Assembly: GCA_045130235.1 (NCBI GenBank)
Contig: JBGUPJ010000044.1
Coordinates: forward strand, 1 to 64,000
DNA from: UBA1756 sp045130235
GTDB lineage: Bacteria; Bacteroidota; Bacteroidia; Bacteroidales; WCHB1-69
DNA length: 64,000 nt
Direction of reading: 5' to 3'
Position 1 is the first letter of the stretch. Every line of letters starts with the position of its first letter. Positions 1 through 8,584 of this stretch are shown in pieces. The position numbers and the translations under genes were made by a program. The notes under the pieces were generated by a model. The model did no database searches. It was not told the origin of the DNA and saw only the letters and a program-made list of their open reading frames with translations.

Positions 1-1389
1 CTCGAAGTTGGCCACCAAGGTACGGTTACTGTTTACAGTGAAAGAATAGGTGGGACTGGTGGAGACTGCAGAGCCGTTCTCCGTCCAGTTCACAAACTTG
101 TAGCAACCGGTGGGCACGGCCATAAGAGTGGCTGTGGTGCCCGATCCATAGTCGCCCCCTCCAGTTACAGTACCAGCACCTGCAGGAGAAACCGAGGTGG
201 AGACGGTGTAGAGAGGGACTATATTCACCGTGTAATCCTCGCATTCACCATGGGTGGCAGATACACATGGGTTAAGATTAGCCGCTGCAACATTATATTG
301 ATACAAGACTCTCATTCCATGGCTTCCTGGGGCTGCATTGCTGGGTATTGTAACGGTAATATCAACAGTTGTGCTGGGACTTATATTGTCTCTATATCCA
401 ACTTTCTCGGAGGATTCAAAAGTACCACTGTTATCAAAGTCAATCCAAATGGCTGCAGCATGGGTTCCTGAACCACTGTAGCTAGTCAACTGGGCTGTTG
501 CCGTAGCCCCTTGTCCCAAACTGGTTGACATACTTGTATAGTTTCCATAACCGTTGGTGGATTGGGTAGTACCTGTATTGCTAATACTTCCTAAAACAAA
601 TCCACTGATATAATCTGACGTTCCTGAACTGAAGGAAGGCGTACAAGGACGAGTAAAAGTGTATCGAAGTCCATTGGCAGGAGTAGAACTATAGGGACGA
701 GTACCGTAGGTTGTGGAAACGGTGGGTGATGCCCAGTCTCCAGTGAGGAAGACAAAATCACTATTGGGGCCATCTGTTAGGTAAGTAGCTAATGTACGGC
801 TACTAGTTGTGCCATAATCAACAGCATCGTAAATCAACTCGATATCGCCGTTGCTGTGGAATACCACTTGATAGGAATATGATCCATAGGGAGATGAATA
901 GGTTCCCAGCAAATGGTACTCAATGGTGAAAGTGCCAGCTGAGGAATTATGGTAATACCATGCACCAGCTCCAGTATTCCGTCCGATATGGGCATCTTGC
1001 TGTAGTATGGCAGTAATTGCTCGGTATGATGTTGAGGAATATGATGCCGTAGTGCTCGATGTACTGGATGCACCCAGATACAAATAACCATTGGCCGAGC
1101 AGGCGATGGTAGTGCCTGACGCCAAACTGCTAGTACCATACGGGAAAGCAAATGGCAATGTACACGAAGCATAACCATCATCAGTACTACTGAATGACAT
1201 TTGCGTCCCAATAGAAACGATAGAGTTGAATGTAGTCACATCGGTTGAAACACCGTAGCTGGATAGCGACTGTCCCCACACTCTCCCCATGGGTATCAGC
1301 AGGGTGAGCAGAATGGCAAATTGGAATGCGAAAATCGCCAGCCGCGAACAGCGGTGGCTTTGGCTTGAAAGTTGTAAAGATGCTTTCAT
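1..1389 (-). CDS. Secreted GEVED-domain protein, 3' end cut by window edge
   Basis: The minus-strand frame is open for 463 codons from ATG at 1389 to base 1, with no stop, so the C-terminus lies outside the window. Residues 1-40 look like a long signal peptide (hydrophobic 18-36, then VWGQ). The middle is a Ser/Thr/Gly-rich beta-type region. Residues about 285-390 resemble a GEVED domain (GECEDY near 385). From about 393 onward there is an InlB-like B-repeat (PAGAGTVTGGG, FVNWTENGS, LVANFE). This architecture is common in T9SS-exported cell-surface proteins of Bacteroidota; the sorting domain itself would be in the missing part. It has its own promoter and a 210-base leader. The function of the protein is not evident. 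Confidence 0.85.
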   Translation of the reverse strand, partial: MKASLQLSSQSHRCSRLAIFAFQFAILLTLLIPMGRVWGQSLSSYGVSTDVTTFNSIVSIGTQMSFSSTDDGYASCTLPFAFPYGTSSLASGTTIACSANGYLYLGASSTSSTTASYSSTSYRAITAILQQDAHIGRNTGAGAWYYHNSSAGTFTIEYHLLGTYSSPYGSYSYQVVFHSNGDIELIYDAVDYGTTSSRTLATYLTDGPNSDFVFLTGDWASPTVSTTYGTRPYSSTPANGLRYTFTRPCTPSFSSGTSDYISGFVLGSISNTGTTQSTNGYGNYTSMSTSLGQGATATAQLTSYSGSGTHAAAIWIDFDNSGTFESSEKVGYRDNISPSTTVDITVTIPSNAAPGSHGMRVLYQYNVAAANLNPCVSATHGECEDYTVNIVPLYTVSTSVSPAGAGTVTGGGDYGSGTTATLMAVPTGCYKFVNWTENGSAVSTSPTYSFTVNSNRTLVANFE

Positions 1390-1478
1390 AAAGTGATTTT
1401 TTTTATTTATTGAATTATTCTATTGTTTCGTTGAATAGTGGATGAAAGGAGAAGAAAATGAAGTGAAAACACGAATAT

Positions 1479-1523
1479 CCACTATCAGATTTTAACACTT
1501 GCTTGTTGAAATCTTGATAGTGG
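1479..1523 (-). promoter_or_regulatory. Long hairpin in the 5' leader of the GEVED gene
   Basis: The arms at 1479-1497 and 1504-1523 pair over 19 bp with one bulged base (1514) and one G-T pair, around a 6-base loop. The hairpin lies between the putative promoter (1602-1609) and the ATG (1389). No U-run follows it on the minus strand, so it is not an obvious terminator. It could be a leader-RNA control or stability element, or a terminator for the upstream aroE run. Confidence 0.55.
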
Positions 1524-1601
1524 GCTGCCGCTGTAACTTATTGCAAATCTGTAGTTTATCATTATACAAAGTATAATAATTATAATACGTGAAAAGATAT
1601 G

Positions 1602-1609
1602 CAAAGTTA
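1602..1609 (-). promoter_or_regulatory. Bacteroidota -7 box (TAACTTTG) for the GEVED gene
   Basis: The minus strand reads TAACTTTG, matching TAnnTTTG, just downstream of the aroE stop and about 210 bases before the GEVED start. No clear -33 TTG was found. Confidence 0.45.
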
Positions 1610-1646
1610 CTGAATTTTTTGTGAATAATGAGGTTTCGTCCCATCC

Positions 1647-2387
1647 TCATGCCCACCATCGCCAGCTCGCCTCCGCCTGACCGATGAGCATCGTCATACC
1701 ATTGAAGGTTTTTGCGCCCCGTTCTTTACCTTTCTGCAGAAATAGAGTCGTTTCTGGGTTGTAAATCAGGTCGATAAGGATGTGCTTAGTCGTAATGGTG
1801 AGGTAGGGGAGTTGTGGGCAGTAATGGCGGTCTGCTCCCATCCCCACCGGCGTGGCATTAACAATGAGCAAGTGACCTTCGATGACCTCAGGAGTGAGGT
1901 TTCCGTAGGTGTAATCAGCCCGCTCGTTGCTGCGCGATACTTGGGCTACTTTTACACCATGTTGGCGCAGCACGTGCACGACTGCCTTCGCTGCCCCGCC
2001 AGTTCCTAACACTAAAGCCGCTTCTGGCAATGGTCGTGTAATCTGACTGAGCAGTGTGTCAAATCCTGCGCAGTCGGTGTTGTGCCCCGTCAGCTCCGTG
2101 AGGCCGCCGGTGCGACTGACTCTTACGGTGTTCACCGCTCCAATTGCTTGCGCCTCCTTGGTGAGCCGGTGCAAATAGGGTATGATGGACTCTTTGTAGG
2201 GATGCGTGACATTCAGCCCCACCAAACTCTTCTCTTTATCAATAAGAAAAGGGAAATCGGCAATGGATTTAATCGGAAATAATTGATAAACAGCATCTTT
2301 TATACCTTCCCTTTCAAATTTTTGCTGAAAAAAATGAGGAGAAAGGCTTTGGCTGATGGGATTCCCTATAAGGCCGAAAACGCGCAC
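1647..2387 (-). CDS. aroE: Shikimate dehydrogenase AroE
   Basis: Reduces 3-dehydroshikimate to shikimate with NADPH in aromatic amino acid synthesis (cytoplasm). The 246 residues are slightly short of the usual 270. The shikimate-site SLSP is at residues 14-17, the catalytic Lys is in NVTHPYK (K65), GHNTDCAGF carries Asn103 and Asp105, and the NADP-binding loop GTGGAAKA is at about 128-135. It is the last gene of the minus-strand run that starts with batBC; its ATG is 2 bases from the end of the DedA gene, so it is probably co-transcribed. No other aro gene is nearby. Confidence 0.95.
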   Translation of the reverse strand: MRVFGLIGNPISQSLSPHFFQQKFEREGIKDAVYQLFPIKSIADFPFLIDKEKSLVGLNVTHPYKESIIPYLHRLTKEAQAIGAVNTVRVSRTGGLTELTGHNTDCAGFDTLLSQITRPLPEAALVLGTGGAAKAVVHVLRQHGVKVAQVSRSNERADYTYGNLTPEVIEGHLLIVNATPVGMGADRHYCPQLPYLTITTKHILIDLIYNPETTLFLQKGKERGAKTFNGMTMLIGQAEASWRWWA

Positions 2388-2389
2388 GA

Positions 2390-3175
2390 CTATTCCGCTT
2401 TTTCTTGAGATTTTTTCTTCTTGTTTTTAACGCCTTTGTAAATCAGATATGCGACAAAAGCAACCCCCAAAATCAAAAGTCCCCATTTGATATGGACATA
2501 GTATTTTTCAATAAGGTTTTGGTTGCCGTGCAGCGCATAACCGATAAACGCCAGGATGCAGTTCCATGTGCCGGCGCCCAATGCCGTATATCCGATGAAG
2601 GGGAGGATGGGCATTTTGGACAGTCCGGCCGGTATGGAGATAAGCTGACGGATGCCGGGCACCAACCGTCCGATGAAGGTCGAGCTGTTGCCATGCTCGT
2701 TGAAGTAGTTCTCCGCTTTCTTGATTTTGTCGCTGTTGAGCAGCAGCAGATGCCCTAACTTGCTGTCGGCAAACCAATATACGATGGGACGACCCAAGAA
2801 AAAGGATAGATAGTAGTTGATGAGTGCCCCGATGATGGCTCCAAGGGTAGCGAACAGCACGATAAGAATGATATTCAGCCAGTTGTATTCTGTAGGATGA
2901 ATAGATGACTCCTCATCGCAGGCCTTCCATGCGGCCGGCGGCACCACCACTTCCGACGGGAATGGAATAAACGAGCTTTCGATGCCCATCAGCAGGGTTA
3001 CGGTTCCATAATTGAGATGCCCGTAGTACCAGCCGATTACGCGCTCGGTGAGGCTGGTGTCTTTGGCAGGCACAACAGAACCGGCATCTTGTTTGGATGC
3101 CGGTTCTATGCTATCTTGTGCTTGTATGGTGCTCCATGCTATGAGGGCAGTGAGCAGGATAAGCGCTTTTTTCAT
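2390..3175 (-). CDS. DedA-family (VTT domain) membrane protein with N-terminal signal sequence
   Basis: Inner-membrane protein of the DedA/SNARE-associated family. Family members are implicated in lipid scrambling or transport and envelope homeostasis; the substrate here is unknown. It shows the family motifs FIPFPSE (about residue 70) and FIGRLVPGIRQ...PAGLSKM (about 165-190), several membrane spans and a Lys-rich C-terminal tail. Unusually for the family, residues 1-20 look like a cleavable signal peptide (ending IQAQ), followed by a polar 30-residue stretch before the first core helix, which suggests a periplasmic N-terminus. It lies 17 bases after the upstream TPR gene and 2 bases before aroE. 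Confidence 0.9.
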   Translation of the reverse strand: MKKALILLTALIAWSTIQAQDSIEPASKQDAGSVVPAKDTSLTERVIGWYYGHLNYGTVTLLMGIESSFIPFPSEVVVPPAAWKACDEESSIHPTEYNWLNIILIVLFATLGAIIGALINYYLSFFLGRPIVYWFADSKLGHLLLLNSDKIKKAENYFNEHGNSSTFIGRLVPGIRQLISIPAGLSKMPILPFIGYTALGAGTWNCILAFIGYALHGNQNLIEKYYVHIKWGLLILGVAFVAYLIYKGVKNKKKKSQEKAE

Positions 3176-3192
3176 TCTGTCAGTAGTGGTGA

Positions 3193-4368
3193 TTATTGTA
3201 GTTCAGCGGGAATGTCCTTCTTGAGCTGCAAGCCTGTCTGTTTCAAAATGCTATTGTTGGTGTGGTCGGTCTTGTTCATTTCGTAGGCTTTGACGGCCCA
3301 AGTGTAGGCCTCTTCCATCATCTTGGTTTTGTCGGCATTGTATTGGTCAGAAAGAGCGAGTTTCTCGTTGAAAGAAATGTCCGAACGTGACATGACTTTG
3401 GTGGAGAGGGTTCCCAATTCAGAGGCTTGCATAAAGTAGTTGTATGCCACCATGCTGTTGAGTGAGAAGCAGTCAGGATGTATGAGCAGAGCGGAGTCGA
3501 GCAGCTCTTTGGCTTGGTCGAAACCTTTAGCATTGACCAAGTAGTTGGCGCAGTCGGCCATCACGATGGTGTCGTCAGTGTATTTTTTTACATTCTTGAA
3601 GCATTTCTCCAATTGTACGGAGTCGCCCGTTGCGATGAGGTAGCTGAGCTCGAGGGCGTAGATGTTGCCTCTCTTGGTTTTCGGCACATATTTCTTGGCT
3701 GATTTGAGGATTTCCCCACATCTTACGGTGTCTTGTGATTTGCTATACAGGTCGTAAGCAAGTCTGTAGATGACATCGTAGCTGGTGTTCATGGCGATGG
3801 CATCGTCGAGAGCGCCTTTTTGAGCCTCTTTGTCTTGCTCGGCAAGAGCAATTCTATAAAGGTAGAAGTAGGCATAACCTGAGAACTCTTTCGTGCTCTC
3901 GTCGGAGCTTAATGCCTTGGCGGCGGTTGCCAGGTATTTTTTTGCCTTGGGGTAGTCTTTTTCCTCGTATGCGACCGAGCCGGTCTTGTACATCTCGCTA
4001 CCGCAGGTCAGCTGACCGTCTTTCGGGGCCACCAAGCCAGTAACAGCCTCAATCTTGGGATTGAGTTCTATGGCTTTATAGAAGCTTTCGTATGCGGTGA
4101 AAATGGCTTCGGGATAGCGGGTCACATATTCGGGGTTCTTTTTCACGCGCTCGATGTCGCGTTCGTAGATTCTCAGATACACATTGCCACGATACAGCCA
4201 TGCGGTGGCGTCGGTCTGGTAAGTGGAAATCTTCATGCACTCTTCAATTTTCTTCTGAGCGCCTGCGATGTTGTTGTTCTGGATGAGCAGCCAAACATCG
4301 TTTACGTTTTGTGCATTCAGGCTGATGGCGAAAATGCTGACCAGTGCAGCTAAAAATAACTTTTTCAT
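3193..4368 (-). CDS. Secreted tetratricopeptide-repeat protein
   Basis: 391 residues: signal peptide 1-19 (AISLNAQ), then helical repeats of TPR type through most of the chain (for example around 145-165, 240-290 and 350-375). Probably periplasmic or outer-membrane associated, acting as a protein-interaction scaffold. It is a distant paralogue of the next upstream gene (4396-5577): similar length, the same signal-peptide form, and the shared pattern of Trp-Leu-Tyr near residue 57 followed by an Asn-Pro-rich stretch. The two are 27 bases apart. No enzymatic motif is visible and the specific role is unknown. Confidence 0.85.
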   Translation of the reverse strand: MKKLFLAALVSIFAISLNAQNVNDVWLLIQNNNIAGAQKKIEECMKISTYQTDATAWLYRGNVYLRIYERDIERVKKNPEYVTRYPEAIFTAYESFYKAIELNPKIEAVTGLVAPKDGQLTCGSEMYKTGSVAYEEKDYPKAKKYLATAAKALSSDESTKEFSGYAYFYLYRIALAEQDKEAQKGALDDAIAMNTSYDVIYRLAYDLYSKSQDTVRCGEILKSAKKYVPKTKRGNIYALELSYLIATGDSVQLEKCFKNVKKYTDDTIVMADCANYLVNAKGFDQAKELLDSALLIHPDCFSLNSMVAYNYFMQASELGTLSTKVMSRSDISFNEKLALSDQYNADKTKMMEEAYTWAVKAYEMNKTDHTNNSILKQTGLQLKKDIPAELQ

Positions 4369-4395
4369 GATGATAATGATTAAAAGGTTATTGTT

Positions 4396-5577
4396 TTATT
4401 CTAATTCTTTGATTTTCTGTTCTATAATGTTTGCTTTGTCGTCTTGTGAGAGGCGGAGGTAGATTTGTTTGAGACGGTGAAGTACGGTGAGGTCGGGGTT
4501 GCCGACAATGGCGGCTTCGAAATATTCGGCGGCGCGGGCGAGGTATTCATCACTTTTCTTACGTAATGACTGATAGACGCTGTCGCTGCTTTCGAGTTTA
4601 ATTTTCTCGGCATCGAGGAAGGTGCGTTCTCCCAGGTTGGAGCAGCAAACGCCGAGGTTGTGGGCGATGGTGGTGTTGTTGGGCGCCAACTGGTAAGCTC
4701 TCAACAGCAGGTCTTCCGCCTCTGTGTACATGTCGCTCTTGATGTAGAGATTGGCTGCGTTGATGGCGCTTTCTGGGGAGCGAACGACTGTGGCGGGCAG
4801 GTTTTTCAGTTTCTCGAGTCCTTTGTCAGGCTGCTCAATCCAGAAATAGTAGTCCGCTTCGGCCACACGCAGTATCGCATTCTCACTATCTTTCTGCAAA
4901 CCTTTGGTGATGAGATTGTAAACGGCGTCGCGATTCCCCTCTTCTTTATAACTATCTACTAATCCAATAAACACATTGACATTTTCCGATCCGTCATCGA
5001 GCGATTTCTGGTAATAAGTTCTGGCATTGGCATGGTCGTTTAACATGGTATAGACGTATGCGCAATAGTAGTACAGCTCTCCGTTTAAGGGGTAGGAGGG
5101 GGGAGTTTTGAGCTCGTAACTTTCAACGGCGAGCATCAGCGCGTCTCGTGCGGCCTCGAAATTTTTGGCGCTGATCTCATCCACTCCTTCGATGAAAAGC
5201 ATCGGATACATGACCGGCATGGCTTGAAAGGGTGAATACATGTCGGTCGCTTCGATATTTTTGTTGAGTTCTTGCGCTTTTTTGAAGGCCTGGAAAGACT
5301 CGCGAGCTGCAGTGGGGTGTACGTACTGATAGTTGGGATTCTTCACGCGTTCGTTGTACTCGCTTAAGGCGAGGTTGTACTCAATGTTGGCCTTGTAGAG
5401 CCATGTATTGGCCTTCCCTGCAAATTTCTCATCTTTGAGACATTCGTCGATACACTCTTTGGCCTTGACAAACTCCTTCTCGTAGAAGAGATTGTAGGCT
5501 CGCATGGGTGTATTCTTCTGCGCCATCACTGCGATGGTGAATAACGAGAAGATGGCAATCAATACTAAGCGTTTCAT
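4396..5577 (-). CDS. Secreted tetratricopeptide-repeat protein
   Basis: 393 residues with a signal peptide (1-19, IAVMAQ) followed by TPR-like helical repeats; the clearest units are near residues 170-200, 255-300 and 300-330 (AYQLAPNNTTIAHNLG). Probably periplasmic. It has its own -7 box at 5597-5604, so the TPR-TPR-dedA-aroE segment may be transcribed separately from the bat genes as well as by read-through. It occupies the place after batD where batE often lies, but no SH3-like C-terminal domain is seen, so I do not call it BatE. Confidence 0.85.
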   Translation of the reverse strand: MKRLVLIAIFSLFTIAVMAQKNTPMRAYNLFYEKEFVKAKECIDECLKDEKFAGKANTWLYKANIEYNLALSEYNERVKNPNYQYVHPTAARESFQAFKKAQELNKNIEATDMYSPFQAMPVMYPMLFIEGVDEISAKNFEAARDALMLAVESYELKTPPSYPLNGELYYYCAYVYTMLNDHANARTYYQKSLDDGSENVNVFIGLVDSYKEEGNRDAVYNLITKGLQKDSENAILRVAEADYYFWIEQPDKGLEKLKNLPATVVRSPESAINAANLYIKSDMYTEAEDLLLRAYQLAPNNTTIAHNLGVCCSNLGERTFLDAEKIKLESSDSVYQSLRKKSDEYLARAAEYFEAAIVGNPDLTVLHRLKQIYLRLSQDDKANIIEQKIKELE

Positions 5578-5596
5578 ATTCTTATTTTAAAGTGGG

Positions 5597-5604
5597 CAAA
5601 AATA
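5597..5604 (-). promoter_or_regulatory. Internal -7 box (TATTTTTG) before the TPR genes
   Basis: The minus strand reads TATTTTTG, 19 bases upstream of the ATG at 5577 and inside the 49-base gap after the methyltransferase gene. It fits TAnnTTTG; no clear -33 TTG. Confidence 0.5.
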
Positions 5605-5626
5605 CATCTTTTTTTTGGAATGACAA

Positions 5627-6766
5627 TCAACGTTTTCCAGCGTAAAGGTCGTAGCGGAGGAATTTGCATTCCAAAGCCCCGTTGTAAAGGGTTGTTTTTT
5701 TAGAAGGATGTAATCCTATATGTTTGATAGCTTGTATATTAGAGCTGATGATGAAGGCGGTACACCCTGCATAATTTTGTTTGAGCGAATCTCCGATTTC
5801 TTTGTAGAATTCGTCAATCTCATCCATGTCGAGGCGTTCGCCGTAGGGCGGGTTGAAGATGAGGGTGGCAGGAGTGCGTTTGGGTTGGGTGTCGCGCATG
5901 GCTTTCCGGAAAAGCCGGATGAAGTCGCCCAGCCGGGCGGCTTTGACGTTGGCCTCGGCCATACCGAGGAAGCGTGCGGAGATGTCGGAGCCGTAGAAGT
6001 TGACGGGCACGTCATCGTGGATGTCGGCCTCGTCGGTGACGCGCTGCCACAGTCGGCGGTCGAAGTTCTTCCATTTTTCGAAGCCGTAGTTTTCGCGGAA
6101 GAAGCCTGCAGGAATGTTGAGGGCCTGCATGGCGGCCTCGATGAGGATGGTGCCGGAGCCGCACATCGGGTCGATGAGGTCGCACTCGCCGTTCCAGCCC
6201 GATAGTTTCACCATGGCGGCGGCCACCACCTCGCTGATCTGTGCCGGATGGGTGGAGACGCGGTAGCCGCGTTTGTGCAACGACTCGCCGGAGCTGTCGA
6301 GAAACAGTGCGGCGTGGTTGTTGAAGATGTGTATATGGAACTGCACATCTGGCGATTCCTTGTCCACCGAAGGCCGTTGGTCGAACTTGTCACGGAAACG
6401 GTCGCATACGGCATCCTTGGCCAGCTGGGCGGCGAAAAGCGGCGTGCGGAACATCGAGCCGCTCATGGTGACGCTGAATGCCAGGGTGTTGTCGGCATCC
6501 ATTAGCCGTTCAGCGGGGAATTTGAAAATCTGCTCGTAAAACTGCTTGTTGTCGCGGAAGGTAAACTCGTGCACCTGCCACAGGATGCGCAACGCATAGC
6601 GGCAGAAGTAGTTGGCACGGTACATCATCGCCATGTCCCCCTCAAACTCTACAGCCCTTGTCCCGATTTGGCAGTTGGTGGCGCCTAAAGCAATAAGTTC
6701 CTCTTTCAAGATTTCCTCCAAGCCGGCGTAAGTCTTCGCAACAAATTTTTCTGAATCCATGTTCAT
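5627..6766 (-). CDS. THUMP-domain class I RNA methyltransferase (RlmL N-terminal-half type)
   Basis: 379 residues. An N-terminal THUMP region (about 40-160) binds RNA. The Rossmann methyltransferase follows: SAM motif I in DPMCGSGT (about 200) and catalytic NPPYGERL (about 305), typical of N2-guanine methyltransferases. The closest functional comparison is the first half of E. coli RlmL (23S rRNA m2G2445) and B. subtilis YpsC. The fused RlmK half of E. coli RlmL is absent, as is usual outside gammaproteobacteria. It lies 13 bases downstream of batD; that linkage is probably just operonic. The exact target base is inferred. Confidence 0.88.
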   Translation of the reverse strand: MNMDSEKFVAKTYAGLEEILKEELIALGATNCQIGTRAVEFEGDMAMMYRANYFCRYALRILWQVHEFTFRDNKQFYEQIFKFPAERLMDADNTLAFSVTMSGSMFRTPLFAAQLAKDAVCDRFRDKFDQRPSVDKESPDVQFHIHIFNNHAALFLDSSGESLHKRGYRVSTHPAQISEVVAAAMVKLSGWNGECDLIDPMCGSGTILIEAAMQALNIPAGFFRENYGFEKWKNFDRRLWQRVTDEADIHDDVPVNFYGSDISARFLGMAEANVKAARLGDFIRLFRKAMRDTQPKRTPATLIFNPPYGERLDMDEIDEFYKEIGDSLKQNYAGCTAFIISSNIQAIKHIGLHPSKKTTLYNGALECKFLRYDLYAGKR

Positions 6767-6779
6767 AAAGGTAGGTAGG

Positions 6780-8558
6780 TTATTTCTTTTCTATACGTGT
6801 GATGAAGTCGCGGGCTTGTTCATACAGCTTGCTCATCATCTCAGCTTTGTCGCCGGGTGCAAACCGTGCATATTCGCAATCATCGAGGGTGGTGGTGAAC
6901 TGCTGAATGTCATCTTCGTTCATCCCTTTGTCAATGAGTTTGTTGCGCACTGCGTCGATGGAAAGGTCTGAGAGCGGGATGCGGAACTTGTGTCCTAAAT
7001 AGTCCCAAAGCGCATGCGAGATCTCCTCAAAGAAAGCGGCATCTTGTCCGGCGGCCATCAGCTTGTTGGCCTTTTTGAGGCGGCGTGCCGCAATACGGTT
7101 GGCATGACGCACCTTCTTCTGTGTCTTGTCGCCTTTTTTAGTGTGGACGAGAATAAATCTGACGATGAAAATGATGAGGATGACGAGGATGATAAGGCTA
7201 GGAATGAGGATGAATAGCCATAAGTACTTGGTGAAGAATGATTTGATGGATGATGAGAGGTCTTGCGATTCTGCCTCATCTTTTTTCTTGTCGCGATTCA
7301 GTACCTCGTTTTCTCCCTTGACATCAAGGGTGTACTTTTCGGTGGTGAGGTTTTTATAGGATTTTGATTCTGGATCGAAGTAGGTGATGGTAGTGGCAGG
7401 AATTTCGTAAGTTCCTTTTTTACGGGGAATTAGAATGTATTTGAGAATGCGTTTCCCGCTGACACTGTTGCCGTTGGCGTTGATTTGGTCGTCCACGATG
7501 GGGTCAGACACATCGATGTCGGCTGGGAAGTCGATGGTAGGGTAGTCGGCCAGCTGGAGGCTTCCTTTCCCGGAGATGGTGATGGTGTACTCAGCCGGGT
7601 CGTTCACATTGAGTTCGGTGGGCGAGAGGGATGAGGTAAGGCTGAATTGACCGACCAATCCTCCGAAGTCAGGTCCTTTTCCTTGTATGGGCAGGGCTTT
7701 CACGTTGAGACTGATAGAGTTGGATTGGATGGACTTTTCGGTAATATTGGAGTAGAAGCCCGTCCCGATCAGCATCTGCATGTCGATGGTGAGGGGGGTG
7801 ATGGTAATACTGCCGCTTTTTTGAGGGGCGACGGCCGTTTTATAGATTTCCAAAACGGTATAACGCTTGCCATTGATGGTCTCGTAAGTGGCTTGAGCCT
7901 GTTTGTTGGGGTCGTCCATCCGATACGACCAGAGGTCGGACTGCTGCGGCCATTTTATGTTGGTGGGCTGAAAGTTGGCGATGTTGTAGGCGTATAGTTT
8001 ATAGGTCAGTATGACGGTCTCTCCGCAATAGGGGTTGCTGTTTGAAGCGGAAGCTTTGACGAAAATATCGTATTGTTGTGGGGCTGTGTTGCGCTGCGGG
8101 GTGTCCCAGAAATCGCGGAAAAATTGGTCGAAGGGGTCGGTTTGTTGTTGTCGTCGTTGTTGTTGCTGCTGGGTTTGTTGGTCCTCCTTGGTGACTTCAA
8201 TGGTGATGGCATTGCTCTTGATGCTCTTGCCGTTAACGGTGCAGGTCACACCTGGTATGGTTTGGGTGCCGACTTTGGTGGGCTTCAGGGTGTAGGTGAA
8301 AGTGTGGGAATAGGAGCTGGTCTGTTGACCGTTACTACCGATGCTGATATATTGTTGCGAGCCCACCGATGGACCTCCCACTTTGCTGAAGTTGCCGAAG
8401 TCAGTGGCGGTCACGTTGCCTTTTTGGTCGAGGGTGACCACATACTGGAATTGCTGGTTGATACCCACCTTGGCGGGTGCTTTGGCTGTGCAGCTTTGTG
8501 CCAGCATGGGTGCTATTGAGCTGAGTAGTAAGGTGATGAGGATGATGATTTTTTTCAT
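6780..8558 (-). CDS. batD: BatD, oxygen-tolerance/Bat complex protein
   Basis: 592 residues, normal for BatD. Signal peptide 1-20 (APMLAQ); tandem Ig-like beta domains, with a Gln-rich linker at about 130-145 (QTQQQQQRRQQQ) followed by DPFDQFFRDFWD; one membrane helix at about 450-475 (WLFILIPSLIILVILIIF); and a cytoplasmic C-terminal domain. Bat proteins are linked to aerotolerance and envelope stress in Bacteroides, but the mechanism is unsettled. It lies 26 bases after the batB-batC fusion. The usual partners batA, moxR and the DUF58 gene are not in this window. Confidence 0.93.
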   Translation of the reverse strand: MKKIIILITLLLSSIAPMLAQSCTAKAPAKVGINQQFQYVVTLDQKGNVTATDFGNFSKVGGPSVGSQQYISIGSNGQQTSSYSHTFTYTLKPTKVGTQTIPGVTCTVNGKSIKSNAITIEVTKEDQQTQQQQQRRQQQTDPFDQFFRDFWDTPQRNTAPQQYDIFVKASASNSNPYCGETVILTYKLYAYNIANFQPTNIKWPQQSDLWSYRMDDPNKQAQATYETINGKRYTVLEIYKTAVAPQKSGSITITPLTIDMQMLIGTGFYSNITEKSIQSNSISLNVKALPIQGKGPDFGGLVGQFSLTSSLSPTELNVNDPAEYTITISGKGSLQLADYPTIDFPADIDVSDPIVDDQINANGNSVSGKRILKYILIPRKKGTYEIPATTITYFDPESKSYKNLTTEKYTLDVKGENEVLNRDKKKDEAESQDLSSSIKSFFTKYLWLFILIPSLIILVILIIFIVRFILVHTKKGDKTQKKVRHANRIAARRLKKANKLMAAGQDAAFFEEISHALWDYLGHKFRIPLSDLSIDAVRNKLIDKGMNEDDIQQFTTTLDDCEYARFAPGDKAEMMSKLYEQARDFITRIEKK

Positions 8559-8584
8559 GATGTCCTTGTCTGCTTCAAATTATT

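Noticed and set aside
4396..5577. BatE as the identity of the TPR gene
   Set aside because: Position after batD is suggestive, but there is no SH3-like C-terminal domain or membrane helices as in BatE.
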